64,000 nucleotides of DNA, taken from the NCBI RefSeq assembly GCF_000766945.1, contig NZ_KN266209.1, forward strand, positions 62,001 to 126,000. Direction: 5' to 3'. This DNA comes from Cellvibrio mixtus subsp. mixtus J3-8 (GTDB lineage Bacteria > Pseudomonadota > Gammaproteobacteria > Pseudomonadales > Cellvibrionaceae). The notes below the pieces were generated by a model, which had not been told where the DNA came from, did no database searches, and was given only the letters and a program-made list of their open reading frames with translations. Position numbers and translations under genes: made by a program. Below are positions 1 through 9,327 of the stretch, one piece after another; positions within the stretch are counted from its first letter, which is position 1, and each line of letters opens with the position of its first letter.

Positions 1-852
1 CCTCCAGGTACAGGTAAAACCATGCTGGCCAGCCGCTTGCCGGGCCTGTTACCCAGCTTAAGCGAGCGGGAAATGCTGGATGTCGCCGCGATATATTCCG
101 TCGCTGCACAAGCCAAGGAATACCAGTGGCGGCAGCGCCCCTTTAGATCCCCCCATCACACTGCGTCCGCAATAGCCTTAGTGGGAGGAGGAACCAATCC
201 AAAGCCGGGAGAAATTTCGCTGGCACATGCCGGTGTGCTTTTTTTAGATGAGTTACCGGAGTTTTCACGGCAAGTATTGGAAGTGCTGCGTGAGCCATTG
301 GAGAGCGGCGAAGTGCGAATTTCCCGCGCTCGCAACCAGGCGTGCTTTCCGGCACGGTTTCAACTGATCGCGGCGATGAATCCGTGTCCCTGCGGCTACC
401 ACGGCAGTGATGCCAATCGCTGTCGCTGTACTCCAGACCAGGTAAGACGCTATCGCAATAAAATTTCCGGCCCCCTTTTGGATCGCATTGATATGCACGT
501 TCCTGTCAGGGCATTACGACAAGGCGAGTTACAAAGCAAAACCCTGGGCGATGGAACAGCAACGATTCGCGCGCGGGTGGAGCAAGCCCGTGCACGCCAG
601 TTGCAGCGGCAAGGCAAAGCCAATAACCAACTCAGCGCCCCCGAATTGGAACAGTATTGCGAATTAACAAACAGCGATAAAAATTTACTCGAACAAGCAA
701 TTAATAAATTGGGGTTATCAACGCGTGCGTATCATCGAGTATTAAAATTGGCACGTACGCTGGCAGATATGGGGGGGCGCGAAACAGTAAATACCGTAGA
801 TATTACCGAAGCCTTAAGTTACCGGACGCTGGATCGCCAACCCGGCAATTAG
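1..852 (+). CDS. comM: YifB/ComM-like Mg-chelatase family AAA ATPase (C-terminal part; 5' end outside window)
   Basis: The reading frame is open from base 1, so the gene begins upstream of the window; 283 residues are visible. It opens inside the Walker A loop (PPGTGKT). It then shows the Walker B-like VLFLDELPEF, the AMNPCPCGY zinc-like cysteine segment and the C-terminal lid helices typical of YifB/ComM proteins. In characterised relatives ComM is a hexameric helicase that promotes branch migration during natural transformation; that role is inferred here from family only. The gene converges on the GGDEF-EAL gene with 12 bp between their stop codons and no clear terminator. Family assignment is firm; the symbol is by homology. 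Confidence 0.93.
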   Translation, partial: PPGTGKTMLASRLPGLLPSLSEREMLDVAAIYSVAAQAKEYQWRQRPFRSPHHTASAIALVGGGTNPKPGEISLAHAGVLFLDELPEFSRQVLEVLREPLESGEVRISRARNQACFPARFQLIAAMNPCPCGYHGSDANRCRCTPDQVRRYRNKISGPLLDRIDMHVPVRALRQGELQSKTLGDGTATIRARVEQARARQLQRQGKANNQLSAPELEQYCELTNSDKNLLEQAINKLGLSTRAYHRVLKLARTLADMGGRETVNTVDITEALSYRTLDRQPGN

Positions 853-864
853 CAAGCAGTACAA

Positions 865-2574
865 TTAATTGAGTTGCTGGCGCGCTGCCGACTCTTGCAG
901 CCAATTCATAATTTCAATATAGGATTTGGGCGCGGAAAAATAATGTCCCTGCATTAAATCGCAGCCCCTTTCCTTCAACCAATCTTTTTGTTCTTTGGTT
1001 TCCACGCCTTCCGCAACAACCAATTTCCCAAGGTTGTGCGCAAGGGTGATCATCGCTGACACCAAGCGTTTATCGGTGTGGCTACGGTTTAATTCCTGCA
1101 AAAAATTCAAATCGATTTTTACCGTGCTAATCGGCAATCGTTGTAAATGTAAAAGCGATGAATTACCCGCACCAAAACTATCGAGCAAAAAATTGATTCC
1201 AAAAAATGACAGCGGACGCATACACAAGGAAACCAGTTCGATATTTTCAGCAAACACCGTTTCGGTAATTTCAAATTCAATATCGCCTGGCTGGATATCG
1301 CTGTCTGCAAAAATGCGCGCGACTTCGTGCACCAGATTGTCATCTTTAAATTGGCGCACGGACAAATTAATGGCCATCATCAACGGTCCGTCCCAAAATG
1401 CCTGCAAATTTTTTACATCATTACAAGCCTGGCGAATGGCCCAATATCCAATCGCTGTGAGTATGCCGGTTTCTTCCGCCGTCGCGATAAAATCATCTGC
1501 ATCCAATAAGCCTACACCAGGTTTATCCCAGCGCAGTAGCGCTTCAAGAGCAATGACTTTACCCGTAGAAACTTCAACGCGCGGAATATAGTGCAATACA
1601 AATTGCTGTTTTTTTAGCGCTGCGCGCAAATCGGATTCCAAACGCAATTGCCGCCGTACATCCTGGTTCATCATTTCGGTAAAGAAACGGTAATTACTAT
1701 TGTGATCTTGTTTGGCTTTATACATCGCCATATCAGCATGTTTAAGCAAGGTATCGGCATCGCGCCCCGCTTGTGGATAAATAGCGATGCCGATACTGCA
1801 ACCTACAACCACTTCATGCCCGTTAATATCCGCCGGCATTTCAATGGCGCGAATGACTTTTTCAGCGATATGCGCAACATCAGTATTGTTGGCAATTTTT
1901 TGCAGCAATAACGTAAATTCATCGCCGCCCATGCGCGCCACTGAGTCGCTGCGACGCAAACATGCGTTTAGACGTTCAGCGCAAATACGAATAATGGCAT
2001 CGCCGGCATCGTGGCCAAAATTATCGTTAACTTGTTTGAAGCCGTTAAGGTCGATAAACATCAACGTAAAGCTGGTGTTATCGCGCTCGGCTAAATTGAT
2101 GGCGTGCTCGAGACGGTCGCGGAATAAAATGCGGTTGGGCACATCGGTAAGCGGATCATAATGCGCAAGGCGCGAAAGATGTTGCTCGGTTTGTTTACGT
2201 TCAATCGCGTAGCGAATTGCACGCTCCAACAACAAATGATCGATTTGGCCCTTAATTAAATAATCCGCAGCGCCAGCGCGAATCGCTTCGCGATCTACTT
2301 CGGTTTCCATTTCATCAGTCATTACTACAATCGGGGTCTGGCAGGCTTGCACGCGCGCGGCATTTAATAAATCGCGCGCACTGGCGTTGCCCCAGTAATA
2401 ATCCAGCAAAGCAACATCAAATTCCTGCGAGAGAATTTTATTAAGCGCTGATTCCAGTTGGTTGCACCATACCAATTCATATTCGACGTGGCGAATGTGG
2501 GACAAAATCTCGGCGATGAGCAGGTACTCGCCTTGCTCACGGTCGATAAACAACACTTTTATCTTCTTGTCCAT
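865..2574 (-). CDS. Response regulator with GGDEF and degenerate EAL domains
   Basis: A 569-residue cytoplasmic signalling protein. Residues 5-125 form a receiver domain with phospho-acceptor Asp58 (ALLDYY) and Lys108. A GGDEF domain follows (about 135-300), with an intact GGDEF signature at 216-220 and an RxxD inhibitory site at 207-210, so diguanylate cyclase activity is plausible. An EAL domain (about 315-565) keeps EALLRW (344-349), Asn403, a FEITET glutamate, Lys486 and AEGVE. However, the usual DDFG metal motif reads DSFG (465-466) and the usual YQP is YIP. Phosphodiesterase activity may therefore be lost. No transmembrane segment is visible. The gene is transcribed alone, convergent with comM and divergent from rep; its partner kinase is not in the window. 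Confidence 0.93.
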   Translation of the reverse strand: MDKKIKVLFIDREQGEYLLIAEILSHIRHVEYELVWCNQLESALNKILSQEFDVALLDYYWGNASARDLLNAARVQACQTPIVVMTDEMETEVDREAIRAGAADYLIKGQIDHLLLERAIRYAIERKQTEQHLSRLAHYDPLTDVPNRILFRDRLEHAINLAERDNTSFTLMFIDLNGFKQVNDNFGHDAGDAIIRICAERLNACLRRSDSVARMGGDEFTLLLQKIANNTDVAHIAEKVIRAIEMPADINGHEVVVGCSIGIAIYPQAGRDADTLLKHADMAMYKAKQDHNSNYRFFTEMMNQDVRRQLRLESDLRAALKKQQFVLHYIPRVEVSTGKVIALEALLRWDKPGVGLLDADDFIATAEETGILTAIGYWAIRQACNDVKNLQAFWDGPLMMAINLSVRQFKDDNLVHEVARIFADSDIQPGDIEFEITETVFAENIELVSLCMRPLSFFGINFLLDSFGAGNSSLLHLQRLPISTVKIDLNFLQELNRSHTDKRLVSAMITLAHNLGKLVVAEGVETKEQKDWLKERGCDLMQGHYFSAPKSYIEIMNWLQESAARQQLN

Positions 2575-2808
2575 CGCTTACCGTCTCTTCCCGTCATCCA
2601 GCCAGAGGTGGTTTTAGCACCCGATTTTTAGCCCCATTGATAATCATGGTAGCAGCCAGTTGGCGCAAACTATACGTTTACTTATATAACAATTAACCGC
2701 TACAAACCCGCAATTTTCATTCTGTGGTTATAGTCGGTGAAATCGCGATTGCAAGGTCATCGCGGCTTGTTAGAATGCTCGCCCGATGTTTTCCCCAGGC
2801 AATTTGCT

Positions 2809-4827
2809 GTGACCCAACTCAACCCCCGCCAGAAAGAAGCCGTGCTCTATATCGATGGCCCCTGCCTGGTGCTGGCGGGTGCCGGCAGCGGTAAAACCAG
2901 CGTAATTACCCGTAAAATCGCTTATTTAATCGAAAAGTGTGACATACCGGCGCGCCACATCGCCGCCCTCACCTTCACCAACAAAGCCGCCCGCGAGATG
3001 AAAGAGCGCGCCAGCAAGCTGGTGAAAGGCAGCGCGTCCCGCGGCTTAACGGTTTCCACCTTCCATAACCTCGGCTTGAATATTATCCGCCGTGAACACA
3101 AGGCGCTCGGCTTCAAGCCCGGTTTTTCCATCTTCGATTCTGAAGATGCCCGCTCCTTGCTCAAAGAATTAATGCTGAAAGACGGTGATCTGGACAGCGA
3201 CCATCTGGATCTGGTCCAACACCAGATTTCCAACTGGAAAAATGATCTGGTTAGTCCCGAGCGCGCCTTGGGTATGGCGCAAAGCCAGGGCGAACAGACC
3301 ATCGCCATGATTTACCTGCGTTACAACCAGGCGTTGCGCGCCTACAACGCGGTGGACTTTGATGATCTGATCCTGATTCCGGTGGAATTGTTCCAGACCA
3401 ACCCCGAAGTTCTCACCCGCTGGCAGAAAAAGATCCGCTATTTGCTGGTAGATGAGTACCAGGATACCAACTCCAGCCAGTATTTATTGGTGCAGCTCAT
3501 TGTTGGCAATCGCGGCGCATTGACGGTGGTGGGTGATGACGATCAATCCATTTACGCCTGGCGCGGTGCCCGTCCTGAAAACATGGGGCTGCTCAAGCAG
3601 GATTACCCGAGTTTGCGCGTCATCAAACTGGAGCAGAACTACCGCTCGACCAGTCGCATCCTGCGCGTTGCCAACCATTTAATCGCCAACAATCCCCACG
3701 AATATGACAAGGCGCTATGGAGTGAAATGGGTTTGGGCGACCCTATCCGCGTGATCCGCTGTAAAAATGAAGAGGCGGAAGCCGAACGCATCGCCACCGA
3801 AATCATTACCCAGCGCCTGCGCAAGCAATACAAATTCCGCGATTTCGCTGTGCTTTATCGCGGCAATCACCAGGCGCGTTTACTGGAGATGAAACTCCAG
3901 CACCATCAAATCCCGTACAAGATGAGTGGTGGTTCGTCATTTTTTGCCAAGACCGAAATCAAGGACGTCATGGCTTATTTGCGCCTGATCGTTAATCCGG
4001 ATGATGACAGTGCATTTTTGCGCGTGATCAATACGCCGCGTCGCCAAATTGGCACCAGCACCCTCGAAGCCCTGGGCAATTACGCGAGCGAACGCAATAT
4101 CAGCTTATTCGCCGCTCTGGATGAGATCGGCCTGCAAAGTCGCATTCCGGAAAAAAACCTGGAGCGAATCCAGCGTTTTGCGCATTGGGTTAAACAGGTT
4201 GCGCGCAATTGCACGGGCGAAAGTCCGGTAAATGCCATCCGCGAAATGCTCAACGACATCGATTACGAAGGCTGGCTGCACCAGAACTCCAACACCCCCA
4301 AAGCGGCGGAAAAACGCATGGAGAATGTGTTTTATCTGGTGGAGTCGCTACAAAAAACCCTGGATAAAACCGAATTCGACGATGAAGAAGACGATACGCG
4401 AATGGAAGACGCCATCGCCAAACTGGTATTGCGCGATTTAATGGAACGGCAAGAAGAAGAGGACACCGGTGATCAAGTGCAACTGATGACTTTGCATGCC
4501 TCCAAGGGCCTGGAATTTCCCCATGTATTTATGGTGGGCATGGAGGAGGATTTACTGCCGCATCGCAACAGTATTGAAGACAACAACATTGAAGAAGAGC
4601 GCCGCCTTGCTTATGTAGGTATCACCCGTGCGCAACGCACGCTATCAATGACCCTTGCGGGCAAGCGTAAACAATTTGGTGAAATGAGCGAAACCACCCC
4701 CAGCCGTTTTCTGGATGAGTTACCACCGGAAGATGTGGAATGGGAAGGCTTTGGTGAACAAAGCGAAGCAAAAAATCTCGCCAAAGGTGAAGAAACACTG
4801 TCGAGCTTGTTAAACCTATTCGATTAA
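2809..4827 (+). CDS. rep: ATP-dependent DNA helicase Rep (UvrD/Rep superfamily 1)
   Basis: A 3'-5' DNA helicase that supports replication fork progress. The Q motif and start read TQLNPRQKEAV, Walker A is GAGSGKTSV, and motif II is LLVDEYQDTN. DDDQSIYAWRGA, the EQNYRST motif, MTLHASKGLE and YVGITRAQ all follow in order. The open frame extends upstream to an ATG at 2737. The GTG at 2809 gives 672 residues, almost the length of E. coli Rep, and puts LNPRQ at the N-terminus where the family has it, so that start was chosen. The C-terminus is the usual acidic tail. A T-tailed hairpin lies about 145 bp downstream. Confidence 0.93.
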   Translation: MTQLNPRQKEAVLYIDGPCLVLAGAGSGKTSVITRKIAYLIEKCDIPARHIAALTFTNKAAREMKERASKLVKGSASRGLTVSTFHNLGLNIIRREHKALGFKPGFSIFDSEDARSLLKELMLKDGDLDSDHLDLVQHQISNWKNDLVSPERALGMAQSQGEQTIAMIYLRYNQALRAYNAVDFDDLILIPVELFQTNPEVLTRWQKKIRYLLVDEYQDTNSSQYLLVQLIVGNRGALTVVGDDDQSIYAWRGARPENMGLLKQDYPSLRVIKLEQNYRSTSRILRVANHLIANNPHEYDKALWSEMGLGDPIRVIRCKNEEAEAERIATEIITQRLRKQYKFRDFAVLYRGNHQARLLEMKLQHHQIPYKMSGGSSFFAKTEIKDVMAYLRLIVNPDDDSAFLRVINTPRRQIGTSTLEALGNYASERNISLFAALDEIGLQSRIPEKNLERIQRFAHWVKQVARNCTGESPVNAIREMLNDIDYEGWLHQNSNTPKAAEKRMENVFYLVESLQKTLDKTEFDDEEDDTRMEDAIAKLVLRDLMERQEEEDTGDQVQLMTLHASKGLEFPHVFMVGMEEDLLPHRNSIEDNNIEEERRLAYVGITRAQRTLSMTLAGKRKQFGEMSETTPSRFLDELPPEDVEWEGFGEQSEAKNLAKGEETLSSLLNLFD

Positions 4828-4829
4828 CC

Positions 4830-4853
4830 CATACGAATATTCATTATCGTATG
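4830..4853. repeat. Short inverted repeat directly after rep
   Basis: Seven-base arms (CATACGA and TCGTATG) separated by 10 bases begin 3 bp after the rep stop. No T-run follows, so it is not a canonical terminator. It may stabilise the 3' end of the message. Confidence 0.4.
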
Positions 4854-4971
4854 CCATCCAAAAAATTGTTGTTACTGCACGGCGAGCGGAATACCAACTG
4901 GTTGCAGATTACCGGGTTGTAACCGGAAAAACGTTTGCGTGTACTGTTTTTATGAATTGCGATGGTGTTGC

Positions 4972-4997
4972 AAGCGGGTCTTGCAACCCGCTTTTTT
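4972..4997 (+). terminator. Rho-independent terminator
   Basis: Arms AAGCGGGT (4972-4979) and ACCCGCTT (4986-4993) enclose a 6-base loop and run into six T residues on the plus strand. This fits termination of plus-strand transcripts from rep, about 145 bp after its stop and just before the 3' end of the convergent cytochrome gene. Confidence 0.75.
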
Positions 4998-5012
4998 GCC
5001 GACGGAAAATGA

Positions 5013-5411
5013 TTATTTACTGCCATCCAGCATGTAATCCACCGCACCTTTAATTTCGTCATCGGTACACGCCGCACACATGCCTTTAGGTGGCATGGAG
5101 TTGAAGCCTTTCAAAGCGTGGGTATACAGCGTCTCCTTACCCTTGGCAGCGCGTGGAGCCCAGTCAGCAGCGGTGCCGAATTTTGGCGCACCCATCAAGC
5201 CTGCGCTATGACAAGTCGTACAAAAACCACCATAAACATCTTTACCGGATTTTGGACCTGCAGATGCTGCAGGCGCCGGAGCCGCTGCACAAGCCTCACC
5301 GGATAAACAAGTGCTTCCAACCGGAGCAGTGCGCGTTTTTACGTCATCTTCAGCGACGGCAGAACCGGCAACCAAACCGGCAACTAACAAAATTCCAAAC
5401 AGCTTTTTCAT
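5013..5411 (-). CDS. Cytochrome c5 family monohaem protein
   Basis: A small periplasmic electron carrier of 132 residues. It has a cleavable signal peptide (MKKLFGILLVAG, ending near AVA-ED), then an Ala/Pro-rich spacer (about 42-55). The haem-binding CTTCH is at 64-68, the probable axial methionine at 106 (FNSMPPKG), and there is a CAAC cysteine pair (112-115) like the disulfide of c5 cytochromes. The frame is open upstream to 5465. The ATG at 5411 starts directly at the signal peptide. A GTG three codons earlier (5420) sits 7 bases after GAGG and is a real alternative. Its redox partner cannot be told from the neighbourhood; rep and cytochrome c5 are core genes. Confidence 0.92.
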   Translation of the reverse strand: MKKLFGILLVAGLVAGSAVAEDDVKTRTAPVGSTCLSGEACAAAPAPAASAGPKSGKDVYGGFCTTCHSAGLMGAPKFGTAADWAPRAAKGKETLYTHALKGFNSMPPKGMCAACTDDEIKGAVDYMLDGSK

Positions 5412-5670
5412 GGGGCTCACGGTGGTTTCCTCGAAGGTATTGTCGGGTGACAGAACATGCATCAAAACAACTGTCCGTCATGCCCAGTTTATAAGTGCGT
5501 CAGGCGTAAAATTCTGAGGCACATCAAATCGGCGCGCATTATAGCGGCAATAACCCTACAGGCGAAGTGCGTATTCACAGCTTTACAGCGCTTTGTCGCG
5601 ATTTGACCCCTCGCTATCTGCTGTTATGCTTATCACTCGGTTTCATACCCAATTGGGACTTTCATCCGTT

Positions 5671-7719
5671 ATGGAATATAACAGCGTTACTTTTGTTGCC
5701 TATTTCAGTGCCGCCGTAGTGGCTATGCTGCTGACGGCTACGTATTTATTCCAATTGGCCCGCAAGCAAAAAACCTGGATTTTTGCCGGTGCCGCCGCAA
5801 TGCATACGTTGCAACTCGGTAGCATCTCGCTGTCTTTTTCCGATTATCCCATCCCGCTATATCTACTGATCATCTTCGAATATTTGCACTTTAACGCCTG
5901 GGTTTTTTGTATCGGCCTTAGCGTTAAACAAAACACCCGGCGCAAACAGTTGCCCGCTAGCATGCAACTTTTATTCACCGGTGGCTGGCCTATCACCGCG
6001 CTGGCAATTGCCATGCTCTTTATCCCGAATATGAACCAGGCGGGCCTTTCGGTGTGGTTTGCATTGAGCTTAGCAGTGATCGCGCTGGTCAGCGTGGAAC
6101 AGCTGTATCGCTTTGCAGCCGAGAATGATCGCCAAATCAAATTACTGTGCATGAATCTGGCGGCGATATTCCTCTATGACATCTATTTGTTTACCCACGC
6201 CCTGATTTTTAAAGGGCTAGACCCGATGCTATGGCAATCGCGCGCCGCCGTGTCTATCGCCACCTGCCTGTTTATGGCATTGGGTGGCTTGCTGCTTCTG
6301 CAACGCGCAGAACGCCCCGCCAACTTTAACCTTTCCCGCCCGATTGCTTTCTACACCACCTCGCTGGTAGGTGTCGGAATTTTGATCACCGTACTGTCAT
6401 TGGGTGGTTATTACGTCCGCTTGTACGGCGGCAACTGGGGGACGGTTTTCTATAGTCTATTGCTAGTAGGCGCAGTACTGCTGATTGCAACCGTCTTTGT
6501 TTCCAGCCGCATCCGGATGAGGTTATCGGTACTCATCAATAAACATCTGTTTCGCTATAAATATGATTATCGCAATGAATGGTTGCGCCTTATTAACTAC
6601 CTCGCCCAACCGGCGGATGCCAGCGAAGTTAACCAACGTGCATTTTTTGCCGTCGCATCAACAACCAGGGCTCCAAGTGGCGCCATCTGGTTGCGCAAAC
6701 AAGGGTTCTATGAGCCTGTGTATCGCGCCAATCTGCCGAGCTTTGTAGACTTGCAGGAAGAGCCGGTCGACAGCCCTTTCTGCCGCGCGTTTATCGAATC
6801 GGAATGGGTTTTTATTCCCGACAATGGCGATAACCAGGCGCTCGGCCAGCACAATGAACTGCTGCCAGGATGGACCCATAACATCCCCGACCTCTGGCTA
6901 TTGTTCCCATTGATTGTCGGTGAGGAGCTGGTGGGCTTTATGGCGCTGACCAAGCCCGGCGGCGATGAAGCACTGACATGGGAAGATCTCGACCTGCTCA
7001 AGACGATGGGCCGCCAGGTTGCCAGCTACTTAAAACGCCACCAACAGGCGGAACAATTGGTAGAAGGACGACAGTTTGATACTTACAACAAACTGGTCGC
7101 CTTTATCATTCACGATCTCAACAACCTGATCGCCCAGCAGGCACTGGTAGTCCGCAACGCCGAGAAGCACAAAGGCAACCCGGCATTTATTGAGGATGCT
7201 ATTAAAACTATCAGCAACTCTGTTGATCGCATGAATAATTTGCTGAAAAAACTGCGCCGGGATGAGTCGGATCTGGTTAAACGCCTATCCATTACTGACG
7301 TGGTAACCCAAGCAGTTCAGGAATGCCAGCAACGCAGTAGCCCCAAGCTAACAGCAGAAATTGAAACCACCCAACGCACGATTAATGCTGACCAGGTGCG
7401 ACTGGTCATGACCATCACCAACTTCATCAAAAATGCCCAGGAAGCCACACCAGACAATGGCCGTGTTCATGTTACACTGCGCATCGAACATCATTGGGCC
7501 AAAATCATCATTGAAGATACTGGCTCGGGCATGGATTGGGATTTTATCCACAACCGATTATTCAAACCCTTTGAAACGACCAAATCCGGTAAAGGTATGG
7601 GTATCGGCGTCTACCTTTCGCGTGAGTACATTAGCGAATTAAGCGGCACATTGAATGTAGCCAGCGAAGTAGGCGAAGGCACAACTATCATCATTACCCT
7701 GCCATTGAATAAGGATTAG
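5671..7719 (+). CDS. prsK: XrtA/PEP-CTERM system sensor histidine kinase PrsK
   Basis: A 682-residue membrane histidine kinase. The first ~270 residues form about eight transmembrane helices. The family-typical segment around INKHLFRYKYDYRNEWLRL follows, then a GAF-like region (about 310-450) and a dimerisation H-box (FIIHDLNN). The HATPase domain has N-box NFIKNAQEAT, G1 EDTGSGMD and a GKGMGIG G2 loop. This architecture matches PrsK, the kinase found beside exosortase A loci. The frame is open from a TTG at 5593; the ATG at 5671 (MEYNSVTF) places the start just before the first helix and was preferred, with ATG 5626 as an alternative. It is followed 9 bp later by prsR, so the two form an operon. 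The signal sensed is unknown. Confidence 0.9.
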   Translation: MEYNSVTFVAYFSAAVVAMLLTATYLFQLARKQKTWIFAGAAAMHTLQLGSISLSFSDYPIPLYLLIIFEYLHFNAWVFCIGLSVKQNTRRKQLPASMQLLFTGGWPITALAIAMLFIPNMNQAGLSVWFALSLAVIALVSVEQLYRFAAENDRQIKLLCMNLAAIFLYDIYLFTHALIFKGLDPMLWQSRAAVSIATCLFMALGGLLLLQRAERPANFNLSRPIAFYTTSLVGVGILITVLSLGGYYVRLYGGNWGTVFYSLLLVGAVLLIATVFVSSRIRMRLSVLINKHLFRYKYDYRNEWLRLINYLAQPADASEVNQRAFFAVASTTRAPSGAIWLRKQGFYEPVYRANLPSFVDLQEEPVDSPFCRAFIESEWVFIPDNGDNQALGQHNELLPGWTHNIPDLWLLFPLIVGEELVGFMALTKPGGDEALTWEDLDLLKTMGRQVASYLKRHQQAEQLVEGRQFDTYNKLVAFIIHDLNNLIAQQALVVRNAEKHKGNPAFIEDAIKTISNSVDRMNNLLKKLRRDESDLVKRLSITDVVTQAVQECQQRSSPKLTAEIETTQRTINADQVRLVMTITNFIKNAQEATPDNGRVHVTLRIEHHWAKIIIEDTGSGMDWDFIHNRLFKPFETTKSGKGMGIGVYLSREYISELSGTLNVASEVGEGTTIIITLPLNKD

Positions 7720-7728
7720 CGGGATCGC

Positions 7729-9120
7729 ATGAGCAAATCAACTTCCACCAAACCTATTCTTCTCATTGTTGAGGACGACACCGGATTGCAAAGCCAGTTG
7801 CGCTGGCATTTCGATCAATATGAAACGGTCGTCGCCAATAATCGCCAGGATGCTATTGCAGCCCTCAGGCTCCATGAAGCTTCGGTGATTATCCAGGACC
7901 TCGGCCTTCCCCCGGACGAAGATGGTGTTGATGAAGGATTCAAGTGCATCCAGGACATCCTCCGCATCGCTCCCAATAGCAAAATAATTGTGATGACCGG
8001 AAAAACCGACCGCGATAACGCGCTGCGTGCGGTTGCCATGGGTGCCTATGATTTTTATCAAAAACCGGTAGATCCCAATACGCTGGACTTGATCGTCCAG
8101 CGTGCATTCCACATTTTCGATCTGGAAGATTACAACCGTCGCCTGAATATATCGCAACAAGCACCGCTGGAAGGATTGCTTACCAACGATCCGCAAATGT
8201 TGAAAATCTGTCGCCAGTTGGAAAAAATCTCACCAACCACAGTCACTTGTACGTTACTTGGCGAAAGCGGAACCGGCAAAGAAGTGATGGCACGGGCAAT
8301 CCATCAACTCAGCCCACGCAAAAGCAAGCGTTTTGTCGCTATTAACTGTGCTGCGGTACCAGAAAACCTTATTGAGAGTGAACTGTTCGGCTATGAAAAA
8401 GGAGCATTTACCGGCGCAAATAAAACCACGCTGGGAAAAGTCGAAACTGCCCATGAAGGCACGTTATTTCTTGATGAAATCGGTGACATGCCCCTCAACT
8501 TGCAGGCAAAACTTTTGCGTTTCCTGCAAGAACGGGTTATTGAACGCGTTGGTGGCAGGGCGGAAATTCCTGTTGATGTGCGTGTTATTTGTGCCACCAA
8601 TAAGAACCTCGAAGCTATGGTTCGCGACGGCAGCTTTCGCGAAGACTTGTTTTACCGTATCTGCGAAATGACAGTGAACATCCCCCCTCTTCGCAACCGA
8701 CTGGGGGATAAAGTATTGCTGGCGCGCCACTTCAAGCTGCAATTCGCCAAGGAACACAGCCAAAACGTCACGGGTTTTACACCTGATGCCATCGCTGCCA
8801 TCGAAAATTATGGCTGGCCAGGTAATATCCGCGAAATGGAAAACAAGATAAAACGTGCCGTTATCATGGCTGACGGCAAATATATAACGCGGGAAGATTT
8901 AGGCCTGGCAGAGGCGGGAGAACTTTCACTCAATTTACGACATGTTCGCCAGGAGGCAGAGCGAGGCGCCATTTTACGTGCACTAAGCATGACTGATAAC
9001 AATATTTCAGCCGCAGCAAAGCTTCTGGGAGTTACAAGACCTACTTTTTATGATTTGATTAAGAAGTTCGATATGAACCTTCCCAACGCACACACCCAAA
9101 GCGATAACGAAGAACAATAA
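7729..9120 (+). CDS. prsR: PEP-CTERM-box response regulator PrsR (sigma54-dependent activator)
   Basis: A 463-residue NtrC-type regulator. The receiver domain (10-125) has Asp57 (IIQDLGLPP) and Lys112. The central AAA+ domain has Walker A GESGTGKE (178-185), the sigma54-contact loop GAFTGA (225-230) and Walker B GTLFLDE. A Fis-type helix-turn-helix lies at the C-terminus (ISAAAKLLGVTRPTFYDL). It follows prsK by 9 bp with a GGGA ribosome site. In XrtA/PEP-CTERM genomes this regulator activates PEP-CTERM protein genes with sigma54. Here a -24/-12 promoter lies 1.3 kb downstream, before the only PEP-CTERM gene of the window, which supports that pairing. Its operator was not identified. Confidence 0.93.
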   Translation: MSKSTSTKPILLIVEDDTGLQSQLRWHFDQYETVVANNRQDAIAALRLHEASVIIQDLGLPPDEDGVDEGFKCIQDILRIAPNSKIIVMTGKTDRDNALRAVAMGAYDFYQKPVDPNTLDLIVQRAFHIFDLEDYNRRLNISQQAPLEGLLTNDPQMLKICRQLEKISPTTVTCTLLGESGTGKEVMARAIHQLSPRKSKRFVAINCAAVPENLIESELFGYEKGAFTGANKTTLGKVETAHEGTLFLDEIGDMPLNLQAKLLRFLQERVIERVGGRAEIPVDVRVICATNKNLEAMVRDGSFREDLFYRICEMTVNIPPLRNRLGDKVLLARHFKLQFAKEHSQNVTGFTPDAIAAIENYGWPGNIREMENKIKRAVIMADGKYITREDLGLAEAGELSLNLRHVRQEAERGAILRALSMTDNNISAAAKLLGVTRPTFYDLIKKFDMNLPNAHTQSDNEEQ

Positions 9121-9327
9121 AATTAGTCTCATAACCTATATAACCAGAAAGAATAAAATGGAGTCCACAAAGAAGAACTGCTCATCACATATTCTCTCGA
9201 CAAGATCGCGAACTAATAAAAAAGTCGTTTTTTACGTACAAGAAACTAACCGGGAATGCTAAACACATTCAATCATCCCGATTGAAGGGATTCACTGCTT
9301 ATTGCTATTGGAGCATCGGAAGTAAAC

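Noticed and set aside
995-1591. 198-residue open frame antisense to the GGDEF-EAL gene
   Set aside because: It has no ribosome site or domain and mirrors the codon pattern of the strongly supported minus-strand gene.
4830-4853. Terminator directly after rep
   Set aside because: The stem lacks a T-run; the T-tailed hairpin at 4972-4997 is a better candidate.
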